From a virus, in IMG/VR virus record IMGVR_UViG_3300021599_000693, positions 1 to 37,408 of that record: 37,408 nucleotides of DNA; one strand, written 5' to 3'. The notes beneath the pieces were generated by a model, which was given only the letters and a program-made list of their open reading frames with translations, searched no databases and had not been told where the DNA came from. The translations under genes and the position numbers were made by a program. Below are positions 13,799-20,832 of the stretch, in pieces. Each line of letters begins with the position of its first letter. The stretch's first letter is position 1.

Positions 13799-14033
13799 AA
13801 CAGCAAAAGATGCTGTAAGTAAAGCATTAATTACTGCATTAGAAAAAAAAGATACTAGTGCTATTAGCAATTTGATAAGCTGCTACAACAATTTAACTTC
13901 AATTCAAATTGTTGAACCATTTAATATTGAAATTGGCAAAGGTTCTGGTGGAATCTATACTAATAAGTACGAATCGTATAACATTCCTTGTGCTATGAAT
14001 GATGATGTAATCTCATTCAGTGGTCTGGGTTAG
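13776..14033 (+). CDS. Hypothetical protein (85 aa)
   Basis: It starts at ATG 13776 inside the end of the Phd-like gene. The N-terminal 40 residues are helical (SLKSQIETAKDAVSKALITA). The rest is beta-like, ending NIPCAMNDDVISFSGLG. No family is recognised. The overlap indicates co-translation with the Phd-like protein, so a linked function is possible, but nothing toxin-like is visible. Confidence 0.55.
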   Translation: MSLKSQIETAKDAVSKALITALEKKDTSAISNLISCYNNLTSIQIVEPFNIEIGKGSGGIYTNKYESYNIPCAMNDDVISFSGLG

Positions 14034-14049
14034 ACCTTAACTTACCCTG

Positions 14050-14268
14050 GTGGAGTCAATTACCCTAAATGCTATGCTTGAAACTAACATGAGATTTGTC
14101 GAAGAACTCGACAATGGCGATAAAGTGATCACGTATTACAGCGTGAAAGAGGTTGACAACCGATTCTACTACGTGTATAATGGTGTCAATCACGGTCCTT
14201 TCGGGGACTTTGACGATGCTGTTCAAGCAGCATACGAGGATCTTATTCCTCAATCTGTCTCGGGATGA
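14050..14268 (+). CDS. Small acidic hypothetical protein (72 or 64 aa)
   Basis: The start is either GTG 14050 or ATG 14074. Neither has a good Shine-Dalgarno, and the ATG is likelier. The product is acidic with a beta-rich core (GDKVITYYSVKEVDNRFYYV, then NHGPFGDFDDAVQAAYEDL). The Y-Y-V-x-x-G-x-x-x-G-P-F pattern resembles small phage proteins of unknown function. Confidence 0.55.
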   Translation: MESITLNAMLETNMRFVEELDNGDKVITYYSVKEVDNRFYYVYNGVNHGPFGDFDDAVQAAYEDLIPQSVSG

Positions 14269-14330
14269 CATTAAAAGCGCCCTGGTCGGGTGAATCCCCC
14301 TTCTACACACATACACACAGGAGACATATT

Positions 14331-14537
14331 ATGTCCAAGACACCTTATGAGCTTCGCTTTGAAATTTTCAAGCAAGCATACAATATGCTTTCTGATAATT
14401 ATCATGTCGAATTTGCTCTTGCTGAAGCAACTAATGCTGGATGTCTTCCAGCAAATTTTGCTGTCAGTTATCCAACTCTAACAGATGTTCTTCGTCAAGC
14501 AGAAGTCATCAACAACTTTGTTTCCGAGACAAAGTAG
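14331..14537 (+). CDS. Small hypothetical protein (68 aa)
   Basis: ATG 14331 is chosen because CAGGAGA (14318-14324) is a strong Shine-Dalgarno at the right distance. An in-frame upstream extension lacks one. The helical product (YELRFEIFKQAYNMLSDNYH, then FALAEATNAGCLPANF) ends PTLTDVLRQAEVINNFVSETK. No family is recognised. A hairpin array starts right after the stop. Confidence 0.65.
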   Translation: MSKTPYELRFEIFKQAYNMLSDNYHVEFALAEATNAGCLPANFAVSYPTLTDVLRQAEVINNFVSETK

Positions 14538-14654
14538 GTTTCCAATTTCCTAAAAAAATTGGTGGTGCGGATGGGGTTTTTAACTCCGCCGAGTTTCCAA
14601 TTTTCTCGTAATCAAAATTGGTGGCGAGCCTGCTCACGGGGATTGACCGTCCCC
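14538..14654 (+). repeat. Tandem hairpin array with a repeated GTTTCCAATTT...AAATTGGTGG unit
   Basis: Four stem-loops in 117 nt. CCAATTT/AAATTGG (14542-14548 with 14556-14562). GCGGA/TCCGC (about 14567-14571 with 14584-14588). CCAATTTT/AAAATTGG (14596-14603 with 14613-14620). GGGGA/TCCCC (14638-14642 with 14650-14654), which has TTGACCG in its loop. The first and third share both flanks (GTTT before, TGG after), so they are copies. No coding sequence. It leads into tRNA-Gly. Possibly a small RNA or processing region. Confidence 0.6.
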
Positions 14655-14659
14655 ACCCT

Positions 14660-14731
14660 GCGGTTGTAGTTCAGTGGTAGAACGCTATCCTTCCAAGTTA
14701 GATGTCGCCCGTTCGAATCGGGTCAGCCGCT
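14660..14731 (+). tRNA. tRNA-Gly (anticodon TCC)
   Basis: Acceptor GCGGTTG/CAGCCGC, anticodon stem CTATC/GTTAG with loop CTTCCAA (anticodon TCC), T arm GCCCG-TTCGAAT-CGGGT, discriminator T. It reads GGA. CCA not encoded. Confidence 0.93.
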
Positions 14732-14732
14732 T

Positions 14733-14746
14733 GCCCCACATGGGGC
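14733..14746 (+). other. Hairpin after tRNA-Gly
   Basis: GCCCC (14733-14737) pairs with GGGGC (14742-14746) with loop ACAT and no T-tract. It is followed by CTAAATAAA (14749-14757), a motif also present in the psbA and RlpA-gene promoters, 25 bp before the porin start. Likely a tRNA 3' processing structure or weak terminator. Confidence 0.45.
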
Positions 14747-14781
14747 TACTAAATAAACTCTGTAGTTAATTATACAATACT

Positions 14782-15663
14782 ATGATGATTCGTTCATTTA
14801 TTGCCGCTGGTGTTGCTGCCGCTTCTATGGCTGCTCCTGCTATGGCACAAGTCACCAGCGTTAAGCAACTGAGTGATGTTCAACCTACACAGTGGTCGTA
14901 TCAAGCGATTACTAATCTGGTGGAGCGTTATGGTTGTGTCGCTGGTTATCCCAATGGCACCTTCCAGCCTGGTCAACCCGCTACTCGTGCTGAGCTTGCT
15001 GCTCTGACGAATGCTTGCCTTGATCGTATCAGTGAGTTCTACAGTGCTGCTGACGCTGCTCTTGCCGCTGCTCTCCGTGCTGAGTTCGCTAAAGAAATCG
15101 GTGCTACTAATGCTCGTGTGAGTGCTCTTGAACTTGCTGCTGCTCAAAAGGCACAAGGCGTGGGTAACTACCTGGGCGCTGGTGTACTGCTGAACAAGCA
15201 AGGCACCGCTGGTAACGGTTACACCGAGAACCGTACTATCTCTGGTGCTACCATCCAAGGTCGTTATGCTGTGAAGACTTTCAGCAATCAGAATGCTGTT
15301 GCTGTCCGTCCTTACACTAACCTTGTTGGTACTCCTGCTGGTCAGATCGGTGCTGGTGGTGGTGCTCTTCTCTCTTATGATTGGAGTCTTGCCCGTGCTG
15401 CTTCTGGTGTAAGCAAGGCTAACATCTACACTGGTGTTGGTTATCAAATCCCCTTCGTGAATAACACCGCTGCTAACTTCCAGTCCGCTGTGGGTGATCG
15501 TGGTCAAGTTGTTCTCGCTCTGGGTATCGAAGGTCGTCTGACCAACTCTCTGGTTGGTTTTGCTGATTTGAAGTTCCCTACCACCAATGCTGCCAATAGC
15601 TATGGTGCTACTAACGGAACTTATTCCCCCGTGTTCACCACTGGTCTTGGCTTTAAGTTCTGA
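14782..15663 (+). CDS. SLH-domain outer-membrane porin-like protein
   Basis: 293 residues: signal peptide (MMIRSFIAAGVAAASMAAPAMA, cut near residue 22/23). An SLH domain spans residues 26-82 (DVQPTQWSYQAITNLVERYG, GYPNGTFQPGQPATRAELA). An Ala-rich coiled coil spans about 85-122. The rest is a beta-rich barrel ending in GLGFKF with the terminal Phe typical of outer-membrane proteins. This is the domain order of cyanobacterial SomA/B-type porins, but about half their size. Codon use is strongly biased (GCT, CGT, GGT), as in psbA, suggesting high expression. It probably alters host envelope permeability; host origin is inferred. Confidence 0.8.
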   Translation: MMIRSFIAAGVAAASMAAPAMAQVTSVKQLSDVQPTQWSYQAITNLVERYGCVAGYPNGTFQPGQPATRAELAALTNACLDRISEFYSAADAALAAALRAEFAKEIGATNARVSALELAAAQKAQGVGNYLGAGVLLNKQGTAGNGYTENRTISGATIQGRYAVKTFSNQNAVAVRPYTNLVGTPAGQIGAGGGALLSYDWSLARAASGVSKANIYTGVGYQIPFVNNTAANFQSAVGDRGQVVLALGIEGRLTNSLVGFADLKFPTTNAANSYGATNGTYSPVFTTGLGFKF

Positions 15664-16031
15664 TGAAACTAATCAAGTATTGGAAAAATAGACCAAGGAC
15701 CCGCCAAGGGTGGATTGATCTTTATATTTCATACTTGAAAAGGATACCAGAGAGGCAATACTTTCCAATCTTTGTATTGCTCTCTCTGTATTTCGTAGTT
15801 CCGTATAGTGAGTTTGTAGTCACTGCTCTCATACCACTATACTTTATCTTCGAGAAACAAGTTCGCTGGCTCTGTAGTAAGATCCCAATGCCAGATTATT
15901 TAAGGATAGGTGGATCAGTTATATTCTTTTTGGTTATGATTGATGACTACCTGTTTTACTTTGCTATCATGGCATTTGCTGCTTGGAGTGCCAAACAAGT
16001 AAGTAAAAGAAAGCAAAATGATGAAGAGTAG
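15663..16031 (+). CDS. Membrane protein (122 aa)
   Basis: It starts in a TGATG overlap with the porin gene, so both are co-translated. The N-terminus is basic, followed by hydrophobic segments at about 33-50 (YFPIFVLLSLYFVVPYSEF), 52-66 and two near the C-terminus (IGGSVIFFLVMIDDYLFYFA, IMAFAAWSA), then a charged tail. No family is recognised. Coupling to the porin suggests a linked envelope role. Confidence 0.65.
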   Translation: MKLIKYWKNRPRTRQGWIDLYISYLKRIPERQYFPIFVLLSLYFVVPYSEFVVTALIPLYFIFEKQVRWLCSKIPMPDYLRIGGSVIFFLVMIDDYLFYFAIMAFAAWSAKQVSKRKQNDEE

Positions 16032-16056
16032 GGAGGCTTGACATCCTCCCTTTTTT
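16031..16056 (+). terminator. Intrinsic terminator with TTGACA in its loop
   Basis: GGGAGG (16031-16036) pairs with CCTCCC (16045-16050), followed by six T. The loop CTTGACAT holds the -35 box of the next promoter. Confidence 0.9.
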
Positions 16057-16066
16057 CATATATACT
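16038..16066 (+). promoter_or_regulatory. Early sigma70-like promoter TTGACA-17-TATACT
   Basis: Consensus -35 TTGACA (16038-16043), exact 17-bp spacer, -10 TATACT (16061-16066). Start expected near 16073, 20 nt before the hli gene. The -35 lies inside the terminator loop, so this unit ends one transcript and starts the photosynthesis cassette. Confidence 0.9.
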
Positions 16067-16092
16067 ATTGTAACAATTCGTAATACAACAAG

Positions 16093-16302
16093 ATGACCGT
16101 AACGACTAATGAGCATGGGCAACAAAATCTGTTTGCTCGTGAACCAAAAATGTATATTTCTGATGAAGATGCCATCAAGTATGGTATGATGACTCATAAC
16201 GAACGAGCAGAGCTTGCCAACGGACGCTGGGCTATGCTAGGATTCGTTGCTGGCATCGTGTCCTACGTTGCCACTGGCAAACTGTTTTTTGGCATTCTCT
16301 GA
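16093..16302 (+). CDS. hli: High-light-inducible protein (Hli), 69 aa
   Basis: A single-helix chlorophyll-binding protein: the motif AELANGRWAMLGFVAGIV has the conserved ExxNGRxAMxG pigment ligands, followed by the membrane span and TGKLFFGIL. Hli proteins protect photosystems and dissipate excess energy. Cyanophages carry them to keep photosynthesis running during infection. First gene of the cassette behind the strong early promoter. Confidence 0.96.
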   Translation: MTVTTNEHGQQNLFAREPKMYISDEDAIKYGMMTHNERAELANGRWAMLGFVAGIVSYVATGKLFFGIL

Positions 16303-16315
16303 CATTTGATTGACA

Positions 16316-16402
16316 ATGACCGAACTTATCTTTATAATTACTAGTGTTGCCTTCTTCGTACTGTTGGCATACGCTGTAAATCAATTATCTGAAACTTACT
16401 AA
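16316..16402 (+). CDS. 28-residue single-span membrane peptide
   Basis: ATG 16316 to TAA 16400-16402. The stop overlaps the ferredoxin start as TAATG. The product, [20 protein letters not shown] then VNQLSETY, is one transmembrane helix with short polar ends, the size of small photosystem or cytochrome b6f subunits. I compared it from memory with PsbN, PsbM, PetG, PetN and PsaM and saw no match. Its place between hli and petF suggests a thylakoid role, which is inferred. Confidence 0.6.
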   Translation: MTELIFIITSVAFFVLLAYAVNQLSETY

Positions 16403-16692
16403 TGGCTTATCAAATTACTCTCCGTTCCCCTGATGGCACCGAACAAATTATTCAGTGTGCTGAGGATCAATACATTCTCGAAGCTGCTGAAGAAGCAGGT
16501 GTAGATCTTCCTTCATCATGTAAAGCTGGTGCTTGCTCTGCTTGTGCTGGCAAACTGCTTGAAGGAGAAGTTGATAACGAGGAGCAATCGTTCCTTGATG
16601 ATGATCAACTGGAAGATGGCTGGGTGCTTACTTGTGTAGCATATCCCAAATCTGATTGTGTAATTCTTACTGAACAGGAAGAGAATCTGTGA
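16402..16692 (+). CDS. petF: Plant-type [2Fe-2S] ferredoxin
   Basis: 96 residues with the cluster motif CKAGACSAC (C-x4-C-x2-C) and the fourth cysteine in WVLTCVAYP, framed by the ferredoxin beta-grasp fold. Length matches cyanobacterial PetF. It takes electrons from photosystem I and could supply phage reductive reactions; in this window ribonucleotide reductase is the likely consumer through the thioredoxin/glutaredoxin pool (inferred). Overlaps at both ends with its neighbours point to tight translational coupling. Confidence 0.95.
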   Translation: MAYQITLRSPDGTEQIIQCAEDQYILEAAEEAGVDLPSSCKAGACSACAGKLLEGEVDNEEQSFLDDDQLEDGWVLTCVAYPKSDCVILTEQEENL

Positions 16693-16853
16693 GTGCTGGA
16701 ATGCTGGGGCAACTTAGCCTTGCCCTTCAACAACTTGTAGAAGAAGGTGCTTGGGCTAACGATGATGAACTTAAAGTTTGTATCGCTGGCACCTTAAAGA
16801 AAGACAAATTTATTGTTATTCAAAACACCACTAAAAGAGGAGAAACGAAATGA
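16689..16853 (+). CDS. Small hypothetical protein in the photosynthesis cassette (54 aa)
   Basis: Starts at GTG 16689 overlapping the ferredoxin stop (GTGA); an internal ATG at 16701 is a shorter option. Ends with ATGA overlapping the next hli start. The product, [20 protein letters not shown]...[16 protein letters not shown], is soluble and of unknown function. The gene supplies the AGAGGAG ribosome binding site for the downstream hli. Confidence 0.55.
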   Translation: MSAGMLGQLSLALQQLVEEGAWANDDELKVCIAGTLKKDKFIVIQNTTKRGETK

Positions 16854-16969
16854 AATTTGGATGGACCCCTGAGGCTGAAATTCTCAATGCTCGTCTGGCA
16901 ATGCTTGGATTTGTAATTGCTGTAGGAACATATGCTACTACTGGGCAAATTATTCCTGGAATTTTTTGA
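16850..16969 (+). CDS. hli: Short high-light-inducible protein (39 aa)
   Basis: ATG 16850 behind AGAGGAG. The sequence AEILNARLAMLGFVIAVGTY keeps the ExxNxRxAMLGF chlorophyll-binding motif, with Ala for the usual Gly. Only a minimal N-terminus (MKFGWTP) is present, so it is one of the shortest Hli forms. Second hli of the cassette. Confidence 0.9.
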   Translation: MKFGWTPEAEILNARLAMLGFVIAVGTYATTGQIIPGIF

Positions 16970-16979
16970 TTTGTGAGTG

Positions 16980-17585
16980 ATGATTGATCTGTTTCCTGTT
17001 AGATTATATAAAAATTCTATTTACCCAACGGCTGAAGAAAACGAAAATACAGCACAATTGCTCAAAGACTTGTTTTCTAAATGCCAAGGAAATAATAAAT
17101 TTCCTGGAGAATCTGGAGTATCAACGGGAGAGTTGGGATTAAATCTTCACAAACATGAAGAATTAAATTGGTTAGTCAAACAATTAAATAATCACGTAGA
17201 ACATTATTGGAAATATGGATTATTTTATGAACCACGCCAAATTGAAATGGTAGATTGTTGGGCGAATCTCCATAAAAAAAATGACAGTACTGCTGAGCAC
17301 TGTCACATGGGAGGTTGTTATGGCGAGAATCATGTTTCTGGAGTTTACTATTTTAGAAAACCCAAAGATCATGGGCATATAGAATTTTGTAATCCTTTGG
17401 ATTCTATTCTTAGAATGACCCCAGCGGCTATTCCCAATATTGGAATAGAAACTATTGGTTCTGAATTCCCAGCCAAACAATATGATGTTATATTATTTCC
17501 ATCATGGCTTAAACATAGAGTTAAACCACATCCAGTTGATGAAATTAGAATAGCTATATCTTTTAATTATCAAGGAAAAAAATAA
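16980..17585 (+). CDS. 2OG-Fe(II) oxygenase family protein
   Basis: 201 residues from ATG 16980 (GTG 16977 is also in frame). The C-terminal half carries the double-stranded beta-helix pattern. An Fe-binding HCHMGG motif precedes SGVYYF, then GHIEFCNP, then ILFPSWLKHRVKPH with the distal His, and RIAISFN with the Arg that would hold 2-oxoglutarate. These proteins are frequent in cyanophages; the substrate is unknown. It ends just before a bidirectional terminator. Confidence 0.85.
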   Translation: MIDLFPVRLYKNSIYPTAEENENTAQLLKDLFSKCQGNNKFPGESGVSTGELGLNLHKHEELNWLVKQLNNHVEHYWKYGLFYEPRQIEMVDCWANLHKKNDSTAEHCHMGGCYGENHVSGVYYFRKPKDHGHIEFCNPLDSILRMTPAAIPNIGIETIGSEFPAKQYDVILFPSWLKHRVKPHPVDEIRIAISFNYQGKK

Positions 17586-17592
17586 AAAAACA

Positions 17593-17615
17593 GGGGGCAT
17601 ATGCCCCCCTTTTTT
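17593..17615. terminator. Bidirectional intrinsic terminator
   Basis: A perfect 16-bp palindrome GGGGGCATATGCCCCC (17593-17608) with a T-tract on the right for the plus strand and an A-tract on the left (17584-17590) for the minus strand. It separates the 2OG oxygenase from the convergent virion genes. Confidence 0.92.
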
Positions 17616-20091
17616 ATGCCTGTGCTTCAGTCCAAGAGAAGCGAGCGTCAATGTTTCTAGATGTAGTATCTAAATTAGTAACTCTAACAGCAAGAACTTC
17701 TGGACCATCTGGGAAGATACCCGATGGGTTTGGTGGAGTTGATACCGAATACGAAGTTCCGCCACCACCAAGGATACAGTTAGAAATTTCTTTTACAATT
17801 GAAAGATCATATGAGTTAACACCAGTATCACAATAGAAACCATAGATAACTTCACCACCAAGTAGATCAGTATCTGTTGATAGAATAGAATATTGTGCTA
17901 ATGATGTTCCTCCAACGTTTACCCAGTTGTTGTTGGCATCTGGTCTTGGATTTAAAAGTAGTTCAACAAAGAACTTACCAGTAGATGAAATGTCAACCTG
18001 GCGAAGAACAAGTTGCATTCTGTTTATGAGTTCTCTAGTAGCAAAGTTCCCAGGGGTGCTATTATCAACTGCTGGTGATACACGAAGAGCAATAATAGCT
18101 CTGGTTGCTCCAGCGGTAATTGAACGCTGTGTTTTAGAACCAACAGTATAAACATAAGCACGGTCTTCATCGTAACGACCTTCCATGATAACAGAAGATC
18201 CCCAGTGAGAAATGGTTGGAACTGATGTTGCTCTTAGAAGTTCAAGTGTAATTGGTTGAGCTGTGCTGTATGTAAATGTTTTAGCAGAACCTCCTCCAAG
18301 AGCAGGGAAAATAACTCCAGTTGGGTTTGCTGCTGTTACTGCTTTACTGAGAACAATATTAGTTCCAGAAATTGAGTGAACAAAAGCATCGTCTGGAATA
18401 TTTGGTCCGACTACAACTTGTCCTTTTTGAATACCAGTTGCTGAACTTACTGTGCCAGTAGATGCCCCAGAAGCAATAGTTAAATTAACTCCTGTTGCTC
18501 CTGCCTGTTCTCTGGTAACTCCAGTAAATGAACCACTTTCAACTTGAGCTAGAGGAGAAAGAGCTGATCCTGTTGCTGTAGTTAAACTGGTTGGAGTTGA
18601 ACTTCCAGCAACAGTTGTGATTGTGAATGTTGTAGAACTAGGAACAGAAGCGACGTAATATGTTTTTTCTGATACAACATTCGAGAACGGTCTATCAAAT
18701 GTAATTGTTTGTGTTCCGCCTGGAATTAATCCTGAAGTTGAACCAACTGTAATTGTATTTCCAGCACCATCTACAGAAATTACATCTTGTTTAAATTCTG
18801 TTTTGCCAGTATAATTAATGTATTCGATAACACCAGCAGTAGAGCTTGTGGTTTGTTTTACTCTTAAAGTTCCTGATGGTGGGAAAGCATAAGGTGCTTT
18901 GTCAACATAAATTGTTGTGTCGGAAGGTCCAATAGACTTGGTTGCTTTGGCAAATGGGGGAATTGTATTAACTTCATAACGAGCAGGTAAGTTACCTGAT
19001 CTCATGTATGCTTCTGTGTTGAAGTTATTGTTTGGAATCTTGTGAGCATAGATTACGTTACCATCTGTAGCTCTAAATCCCCAACGAATGAATCCAGCAC
19101 CATACCAAGAGTAATCAATGTAGAACATCTGCATTTTGGTTACATCAAGATCGTAACCAGATTTACCAGTTCCATCACAACGATCAATGTTCCATTCATT
19201 CTGGAACCACTCTACTTCTAATGTTTTAGAAACAGGAACATTATTAGCAGAAGGACCACGATAATCTGGGAAGATTACAATCTGTGTGTCTGAAATAACA
19301 CCATCAACTCTATAAGAAGAACCACGAATTACAACGTAATCTCCAGGAGTTAATTGCTTGGAAAATTTAGTACCCTGACCATTTGGAGTTGTATAACTAG
19401 AAACCAGTGAACTACCAGAGGTTACAGTTACTTTTCCAGATAACTGGAATGTGGAAGATCTACGAACAGCACTTAGATGACCATTGGCATAACGGAAGAA
19501 GATACCGTTTTGTTGATCCATCATACCAATTTCAAGTTTACATCCATAAGAATTGACGGGAGAAATTGTATAATTACCAGCAGCCGTAGATTCTTGAGGA
19601 GTTGTAGTTGTTGTGTATTGGAATGTATTTGGTCCTATCACATTAGATACTTGGAATTGTCCATTGTAGTTATTATCATTAACGCCACGGACATCAACAA
19701 TAGTATCTCTGGTTAGATTATGAGCAACAGCACAAACAACTGTTACTGTACTACCAGATGCTGTGATGCTATCAATGTTTTCGATGGCAGGAGCAAGAAT
19801 AGAACCAGTAGAGAATGCTACGCCTTTACCTGACTGGTAACGGAAGTAACGTTTTGTCTGGCGAATTGCTGCTTGGTTTTTGGAGAATGAATTGGTGGAG
19901 AATTTTACGCCACCATCAAATGCTCTATGGATTGAATTGCCTTGTGGTCTAGGATAAAGCTTTTTAGTTCCACTGTTAATTGATCCAGAGGGGGCGGCAT
20001 CTGGGAAATAATATAATCTGGTTGGAGATTCTACTCTTGCTACAACCCAAGAACCGTTGACATTAGTACCAGAAGAGCCAGTAACGGCGAT
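17614..20091 (-). CDS. Virion structural protein, C-terminal part (disrupted gene)
   Basis: The frame reads from IAVTGSSGTNVNGSWVVARV near 20091 to the stop at 17614-17616, about 825 residues, without a start codon. The first ATG in frame is only at 19641. Contents: GIFFRYANGHLSAVRRSS, a DYVVIRGSSYRVDGV beta region, FYIDYSWYGAGFIRWGFR, AYMRSGNLPARYEVNTIPP, and Gly/Thr/Ser beta repeats. This resembles a large conserved cyanomyovirus structural protein. It should be fused to the part at 20040-20789; the join is out of frame and some sequence seems missing. Confidence 0.82.
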   Translation of the reverse strand: MAVTGSSGTNVNGSWVVARVESPTRLYYFPDAAPSGSINSGTKKLYPRPQGNSIHRAFDGGVKFSTNSFSKNQAAIRQTKRYFRYQSGKGVAFSTGSILAPAIENIDSITASGSTVTVVCAVAHNLTRDTIVDVRGVNDNNYNGQFQVSNVIGPNTFQYTTTTTPQESTAAGNYTISPVNSYGCKLEIGMMDQQNGIFFRYANGHLSAVRRSSTFQLSGKVTVTSGSSLVSSYTTPNGQGTKFSKQLTPGDYVVIRGSSYRVDGVISDTQIVIFPDYRGPSANNVPVSKTLEVEWFQNEWNIDRCDGTGKSGYDLDVTKMQMFYIDYSWYGAGFIRWGFRATDGNVIYAHKIPNNNFNTEAYMRSGNLPARYEVNTIPPFAKATKSIGPSDTTIYVDKAPYAFPPSGTLRVKQTTSSTAGVIEYINYTGKTEFKQDVISVDGAGNTITVGSTSGLIPGGTQTITFDRPFSNVVSEKTYYVASVPSSTTFTITTVAGSSTPTSLTTATGSALSPLAQVESGSFTGVTREQAGATGVNLTIASGASTGTVSSATGIQKGQVVVGPNIPDDAFVHSISGTNIVLSKAVTAANPTGVIFPALGGGSAKTFTYSTAQPITLELLRATSVPTISHWGSSVIMEGRYDEDRAYVYTVGSKTQRSITAGATRAIIALRVSPAVDNSTPGNFATRELINRMQLVLRQVDISSTGKFFVELLLNPRPDANNNWVNVGGTSLAQYSILSTDTDLLGGEVIYGFYCDTGVNSYDLSIVKEISNCILGGGGTSYSVSTPPNPSGIFPDGPEVLAVRVTNLDTTSRNIDARFSWTEAQA

Positions 20092-20789
20092 TTGTAAATA
20101 GCAGTTCTTGAAGAATCAAAGATACCACCATTGCCAGCAGTCCAGGGGAATGTAGCTGTATACTTAAACGTGCTTTGCCCTACTTGAACGCTATCTACAA
20201 TGAATACGCCATTAGCACCAGGGAAATCTGTATCTTGTACAAAGATTGCTGAACCTTCTGCTGGCAAAGCAGTTGATAAAGTATTAACCGAAACAGTAAC
20301 AATTTTGCTATTTGTTGTTACTTGAATATCAGTAACAGTTAATGGACTTTCTCCTTTATAAGCAAAAGGATTATTGTTAATTGTTGCTAATCCTTCCCAT
20401 TTTGTGCTCTGAGTTCCATACTCAAAGTCAGTATCCATTTGAGATTGTGGTTGAGAAATTCTCAACTTGTTTACAGCATCATGATATGATTCAGCTGGTT
20501 GTAATGTCTCTTCAAATTCATCATAGACAATTTGTAATTTGTCTGTGGATGACATTGAGGTGGTATCGTATGCTAACGTTACTCTTGTTGTGGTAACGTT
20601 ACGAATATCAGTGGCAATTTGGTAATTAGTTGCTGTAAGCTCTGGGTCCGAGAAATTATAGATTACTTTGTTGTCGGTAACGTTAGTAATCAGTACAAGT
20701 TTTTCTCTAGTGATACCACCAGGAATAACAACTTGTCTTGTTGCTGGATCAAAGATGTAGTAATTGTTTAGAATAGACTTTCTCGCCAT
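20040..20789 (-). CDS. Virion structural protein, N-terminal part (disrupted gene)
   Basis: About 237 residues of real sequence, from MARKSILNNYYIFDPATRQV through PGGITREKLVLITNVTDNKV and FEYGTQSTKWEGLATINN, up to SSRTAIYK near 20095. After that the frame gives an unrelated Leu-rich tail before its stop. The following conserved sequence lies in another frame, and from memory of relatives roughly 40 residues are absent at the join. The join contains ATTT-GT-AAAT (20090-20099). Confidence 0.8.
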   Translation of the reverse strand: MARKSILNNYYIFDPATRQVVIPGGITREKLVLITNVTDNKVIYNFSDPELTATNYQIATDIRNVTTTRVTLAYDTTSMSSTDKLQIVYDEFEETLQPAESYHDAVNKLRISQPQSQMDTDFEYGTQSTKWEGLATINNNPFAYKGESPLTVTDIQVTTNSKIVTVSVNTLSTALPAEGSAIFVQDTDFPGANGVFIVDSVQVGQSTFKYTATFPWTAGNGGIFDSSRTAIYKSPLLALLVLMSTVLGL

Positions 20790-20832
20790 TACTTAGTGCC
20801 TCTAAATGGATATTCTTTGCTCTTTCTATTTA

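Noticed and set aside
14643-14671. TTGACC at 14643 as another hairpin-embedded promoter
   Set aside because: No acceptable -10 box at 16-18 bp; that position lies inside tRNA-Gly. Kept only as part of the hairpin array.
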